DNA from: Candidatus Methylomirabilis sp.
Lineage (GTDB): Bacteria > Muiribacteriota > Ozemobacteria > Ozemobacterales > Ozemobacteraceae
Assembly (NCBI GenBank): GCA_020722725.1
Contig: DYKG01000008.1
Location: 30,836-94,835 of the forward strand
Direction of reading: 5' to 3'
DNA: 64,000 nucleotides
Below, in pieces: positions 61,284 to 64,000 of this stretch; positions within the stretch are counted from its first letter, which is position 1; each line of letters starts with the position of its first letter. Below the pieces are notes generated by a model. That model was given only the letters and a program-made list of their open reading frames with translations. It made no database searches and was not told where the DNA came from. Position numbers and translations under genes: made by a program.

Positions 61284-61856
61284 ATGAAGCATTATCTGAA
61301 CTTTAAACCATCGATAGTATTTCGCAAAGGCTCGAGTTTTATGCTGAAAACTTCGTTGATGATTCTTTACGGTCTTCCGGTCACTCTGGTTTTTTTCTGG
61401 AGTTACAACTATTTTGTGCTCGCAGCCCTCAACGGTCATTATGAGGTTGCCATAAAAGAATTGAATGGCAGAAGCAGAGACTTCAGCTCTGAAATGCTTA
61501 AATTGAAGCCAGACACGGAAATTCTTGCCGGCCTTGAAAAAGATTATTACAGCTATCGAAAATTGCAGAGCGCTTTTAAAACCACTTTCAATCGTTTGTT
61601 TGAAGCACTTGAAAGAACTACTCCCGGTGCGGTAATGTTCAAGCGTATTAATGCGCGACCAGACAAACTGGTGCATGTGGTTATCGATGGTGAGGCAGAA
61701 AAGCTTGATGATTTGACCATGTTCGTTCGCCGACTTCATGCGGCCGGTGATTTTATCAACCCTCAATTAAAGAAGCACACCAGCACGGGCGAAGCAAACA
61801 GGCTTGCATTCAGCCTGGAAGTTGATTACCTGGGCCAGAAAGGGGAGTTACCCTGA
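61284..61856 (+). CDS. pilN: PilN-like inner-membrane assembly protein
   Basis: 190 residues. A short cytosolic N-terminus (MKHYLNFKPSIVFRKG) would carry the PilM-binding segment. It is followed by one span (MILYGLPVTLVFFWSYNYFVL, about 28-50), a coiled coil (about 52-90), and a ferredoxin-like periplasmic domain (TTPGAVMFKRINARPDKLVHVVIDGEAEKLDDLTMFVRRL). Similarity to PilN is structural and by place. The canonical INLLPYR motif is replaced by LNFKPS. The next gene starts at the final base of this stop (TGATGA), so they are coupled. Confidence 0.78.
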   Translation: MKHYLNFKPSIVFRKGSSFMLKTSLMILYGLPVTLVFFWSYNYFVLAALNGHYEVAIKELNGRSRDFSSEMLKLKPDTEILAGLEKDYYSYRKLQSAFKTTFNRLFEALERTTPGAVMFKRINARPDKLVHVVIDGEAEKLDDLTMFVRRLHAAGDFINPQLKKHTSTGEANRLAFSLEVDYLGQKGELP

Positions 61857-62383
61857 TGAATCCAAATGAAATCAGAAAACTGAAGGAAAAAGCCCCGTTT
61901 CCCCTGATTATTCTGGTTGTTCTCATGTTTTTGCCGTCGTTTTTAATTCAGCCCGAGCGCGACCTTTATGTTGAACGTATAAAAGAATACGATGCTCAGC
62001 TTAAAAAAGCTCGCGGTGAGATTACCAGGCGGTCAGGCTACAATCTTGAACAAAGTCGGTTAAACCGGCTCAAAACCATCAGGGCGGGCATCGATGAACA
62101 ATTACCGAGTATTGAAATGTTGCCACAGGTTATCGACAGCATCGGCAAGATGGCAGCCGAATTTTCGGTTGAACTGAAAGATGTAACCTATGCGAATGGC
62201 GACCCGGAAAACAGGGTTATGGTTCCCTGTATCACCCTTAATATGAACGTCGAAGCCCTTTATGAAAACATGCGGCGTTTCGTATGCTCACTTGAAAATC
62301 TTAAATACCCGCTGATTGTCGAAGAAATCGTGGTTTCAGCAGGTCGTTCGTATCGTTTAACCTTGAAACAGCTGGTGAAATGA
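61856..62383 (+). CDS. pilO: PilO-like inner-membrane assembly protein
   Basis: 175 residues. A cytosolic N-terminus (NEIRKLKEKAP) is followed by a span (FPLIILVVLMFLPSFLI, about 15-31), a coiled coil (about 40-75) and a periplasmic alpha/beta domain (LPQVIDSIGKMAAEFSVELKDVTYANGD...LNMNVEALYENMRRFVCSLENLKYPLIVEEIVVS). This is the usual order of PilO, which pairs with PilN. Its end overlaps the next gene by four bases. It is assigned by topology, size and order, because direct sequence motifs are weak. Confidence 0.78.
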   Translation: MNPNEIRKLKEKAPFPLIILVVLMFLPSFLIQPERDLYVERIKEYDAQLKKARGEITRRSGYNLEQSRLNRLKTIRAGIDEQLPSIEMLPQVIDSIGKMAAEFSVELKDVTYANGDPENRVMVPCITLNMNVEALYENMRRFVCSLENLKYPLIVEEIVVSAGRSYRLTLKQLVK

Positions 62384-62970
62384 TGGAAAAGAAAATTGAT
62401 TTCAGAATCAAGCATCGCGAGGACATAATCGACACTCTTTTGTTGAGAGCCAGAGAAAAAAAAGTTCTGCTTGGCCTTTTAATCATGCTCATTTGCACGA
62501 TTGTCTATGAAAATTCCGAGGCTCTTTCCCGCTTCATCTGGGCCGATAACTTCAAAGTGCCGGCGCTGGGCGCTCCGAAACCCGCTCTTGTCAGGCCTGA
62601 AATGATCAAGCAGCTCAGCCGCAGTCTTCAGAAGGTTGAAGGGCAGTTTCCCCAGTTTGTCGGGATATTCGCCAGATTTCATGAAACCCTTAACAAGGCA
62701 GAGGCAGATGCTGCTACTGAACAAAATCGGCAGAAGGCAACTTATGCCTTTTTCATGGTCAGTCGTGAAATCTACCGCTTTGCTTTCAATCCGGTTTTGC
62801 CTGTATCAAAAGAAATGACAGCGCTTCAGACGGCATTGCAGCAGTTGCAGAAAAAAATGAAATTCGATCTGAAATCACCGGATGAATTGAACCCGGTGAG
62901 CTTTGTCAGGGCTGAAGAAGAGCAGCAGGTCGAAATACACCGAAGTCTATTTGAATATGAAAATTTTTAG
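62380..62970 (+). CDS. Unknown single-span protein in the pilus/secretion operon
   Basis: 196 residues. A polar N-terminus (about 1-28) precedes one span (VLLGLLIMLICTIVYE, about 29-45). A helical extracytoplasmic domain (about 70-150) follows, then a coiled stretch (TALQTALQQLQKKMKFDLKSP). It sits where pilP or gspM might be, but it has no lipobox and no beta domain, so it is not a PilP. Probably an operon-specific assembly component. The ATGATG start overlaps the pilO stop, and its last 14 bases overlap the first pseudopilin. Confidence 0.72.
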   Translation: MMEKKIDFRIKHREDIIDTLLLRAREKKVLLGLLIMLICTIVYENSEALSRFIWADNFKVPALGAPKPALVRPEMIKQLSRSLQKVEGQFPQFVGIFARFHETLNKAEADAATEQNRQKATYAFFMVSREIYRFAFNPVLPVSKEMTALQTALQQLQKKMKFDLKSPDELNPVSFVRAEEEQQVEIHRSLFEYENF

Positions 62971-63367
62971 AAAAAGTAATCTGGTTGTTCATTTGAACAA
63001 TTCTGGTTTTACCCTGATTGAAATGCTGGTGGTGCTTTCGGTGCTCGGCATTCTTTTCGGGATTGCGAGCTATAACAATTCCAGAGTATTGAATAATTCC
63101 AGAGACACGGCGCTCAAGGTTCAATTAAATGAGCTCAGAACCGCTGTTTATCGATATGCTTTGAATAATTCCGGAAACCTTCCTGCCAGTCTGGCTCAAC
63201 TAGAAGGAAGCGAGCTGCAGAAAGTTCCGGTTAAATGGCAGGGAAGCCGAGGTCGGGGCCGTTATTTCCTTGATCTGGAAAAGGGGCTGGTGCTTCTTTA
63301 TGACGATCAGGGCGCCAATCCATCTGAAGCATTGGATGCCGCCGGGAAAAAATATGCAGATTACTGA
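62957..63367 (+). CDS. Type II secretion/type IV pilus pseudopilin (prepilin with GFTLIE motif)
   Basis: 136 residues from ATG 62957, inside the 3' end of the preceding gene. A 17-residue basic leader (MKIFRKSNLVVHLNNSG) is followed by the prepilin cleavage/methylation motif G-FTLIEMLVVLSVLGILFGIA with Glu at +5. The globular part is short and has KVQLNELRTAVYRYALNNSGNLPASLAQLEG, the GspG-like helix plus loop found in minor pseudopilins. It needs a prepilin peptidase, which is not in this window. The stop overlaps the next pseudopilin start by 14 bases. Confidence 0.9.
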   Translation: MKIFRKSNLVVHLNNSGFTLIEMLVVLSVLGILFGIASYNNSRVLNNSRDTALKVQLNELRTAVYRYALNNSGNLPASLAQLEGSELQKVPVKWQGSRGRGRYFLDLEKGLVLLYDDQGANPSEALDAAGKKYADY

Positions 63368-63779
63368 GAAAAAAGGGCTGACATTGCTCGAACTGGTGGT
63401 GTGTACGCTGATTATCGGCATTCTTGCGTCAACCGCGCTGCCGTTGAGTAAAAATCTGCTGCGCCACGAAAAAGAGCAGTTGTTGCGTGACCGTCTCAGA
63501 GAAATACGCTATGCCATCGACCGCTTCTATCAGATGAAGGTCGCCAAAACCCCGGGTCTGAGTGAAAAAGAGGCTTACCCCGCTTCTCTTCAGGAGCTGG
63601 TTGAAAATCGAATGCTGCGCCGAATTCCCATTGACCCCATGACCGGGAAGGCTGACTGGCGAATCAGATCGACCACCGATGAAATTACTGCCGAGCTGAC
63701 AGATGGAACCAATGTTTTCGACGTGACATCAACTTCGGGTGAGATTGGCAGTGACGGCCAGCCATATTTTCAATGGTAG
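63354..63779 (+). CDS. Pseudopilin, GspG-like
   Basis: 141 residues from ATG 63354. An 8-residue leader (MQITEKKG) precedes LTLLELVVCTLIIGILASTALPL, a prepilin motif with Leu in place of Phe at +1 and Glu at +5. The body matches major pseudopilins: LLRDRLREIRYAIDRFYQ, EKEAYPASLQELVENRMLRRIPIDPMTGKADW, then a variable end (GTNVFDVTSTSGEIGSDGQPYFQW). The P-I-D-P-M-T-G and S-x-S-x-x-x-x-x-D-G-x-P-Y elements belong to the calcium-site region of GspG. It is the last gene of the operon visible; a minus-strand frame follows. Confidence 0.9.
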   Translation: MQITEKKGLTLLELVVCTLIIGILASTALPLSKNLLRHEKEQLLRDRLREIRYAIDRFYQMKVAKTPGLSEKEAYPASLQELVENRMLRRIPIDPMTGKADWRIRSTTDEITAELTDGTNVFDVTSTSGEIGSDGQPYFQW

Positions 63780-63801
63780 GCTGGATTGGTTACATGCGGG
63801 C

Positions 63802-63954
63802 TTATAGACCATAAGCCTCATCATGAGGGCCAAGCAACACAAATTTCAACGTGTTATCTGGCATTTTTTTGCAGTCAAAACAGTTTACGATTACATCATC
63901 ATTCTTTTTCCGGCAAGCTTCGCAAAACAGGTAAATGATAATGAAATCCGACAT
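63802..63954 (-). CDS. Small putative zinc-ribbon protein
   Basis: 50 residues from an ATG at 63954. The sequence has two Cys pairs, CEAC and CFDC, spaced 13 residues, as in a mini zinc ribbon, and ends FVLLGPHDEAYGL. The frame stays open upstream to the window edge, so a longer protein is possible. No clear ribosome binding site. The 20-odd bases between this and the last pseudopilin hold nothing else. Confidence 0.4.
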   Translation of the reverse strand: MSDFIIIYLFCEACRKKNDDVIVNCFDCKKMPDNTLKFVLLGPHDEAYGL

Positions 63955-64000
63955 TCCGCAAAGTGAGTACTGAAATTTGAATTTTTTCGTTGATGAATAC

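Overview
The window comes from a Gram-negative-type (diderm) and probably anaerobic bacterium that I cannot place at species level. It has a lipobox lipoprotein, several exported proteins, a type IV pilus/type II secretion-like assembly operon, an Etf-coupled D-lactate/glycolate dehydrogenase module and a 2[4Fe-4S] ferredoxin. GC content looks mid-range, genes are tightly packed with many ATGA overlaps, and there are no rRNA, tRNA, CRISPR or intact insertion sequences that I can see. A deep-branching group such as Riflebacteria/Ozemobacteria would fit the gene style, but that is an impression and not a result.

Layout. 1-8.3 kb: an exported beta-propeller protein cut by the window edge, a Na+/alanine symporter, a nucleotidyltransferase-fold protein, an alpha/alpha-barrel protein and the serine pair serC-serA. 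8.4-12.7 kb: an ArsR-controlled arsenic-type operon (regulator, ArsP-like permease, two thioredoxin-fold proteins, ArsF-like and ArsG-like proteins) that ends in a 5'-truncated ACR3 arsenite pump. 12.7-16.5 kb: a defence-like patch with an AAA ATPase plus TOPRIM-like DUF4276 pair, the wreck of a restriction-type helicase and an unknown gene. 16.5-27 kb: MFS transporter, gnd, a GT-C glycosyltransferase, a short prolyl-tRNA synthetase, a Tgt-MnmC-like fusion, and two convergent signalling genes, both with frameshifts at the 5' end. 27-34 kb: nitrilase, a pyruvate-kinase-like barrel, etfB-etfA-FAD dehydrogenase, a coiled-coil exported protein, ferredoxin. 34-42.5 kb: a GH13 protein with altered catalytic residues, a HEAT-repeat membrane protein, rhomboid protease, M3 oligopeptidase, lipoprotein.

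42.5-47.2 kb is the most unusual part: one 1288-residue protein made of five consecutive Fe-S PD-(D/E)XK (Cas4/AddB/RecB-like) nuclease modules, the third with its active site lost, directly downstream of the C-terminal stump of a RecQ helicase. That stump abuts a fragment of a response-regulator receiver domain at a rearrangement junction. 47.2-57 kb: monomeric isocitrate dehydrogenase, cupin, tryptophanase, uvrC, an LmeA-like protein, TrmH, a signal peptidase I whose nucleophile is Cys instead of Ser, and a DUF2225 protein. 57-63.8 kb: a gspF-gspE-pilM-pilN-pilO-unknown-pseudopilin-pseudopilin operon, preceded by a long imperfect hairpin.

Functions are assigned from motifs read by eye; no database search was possible.
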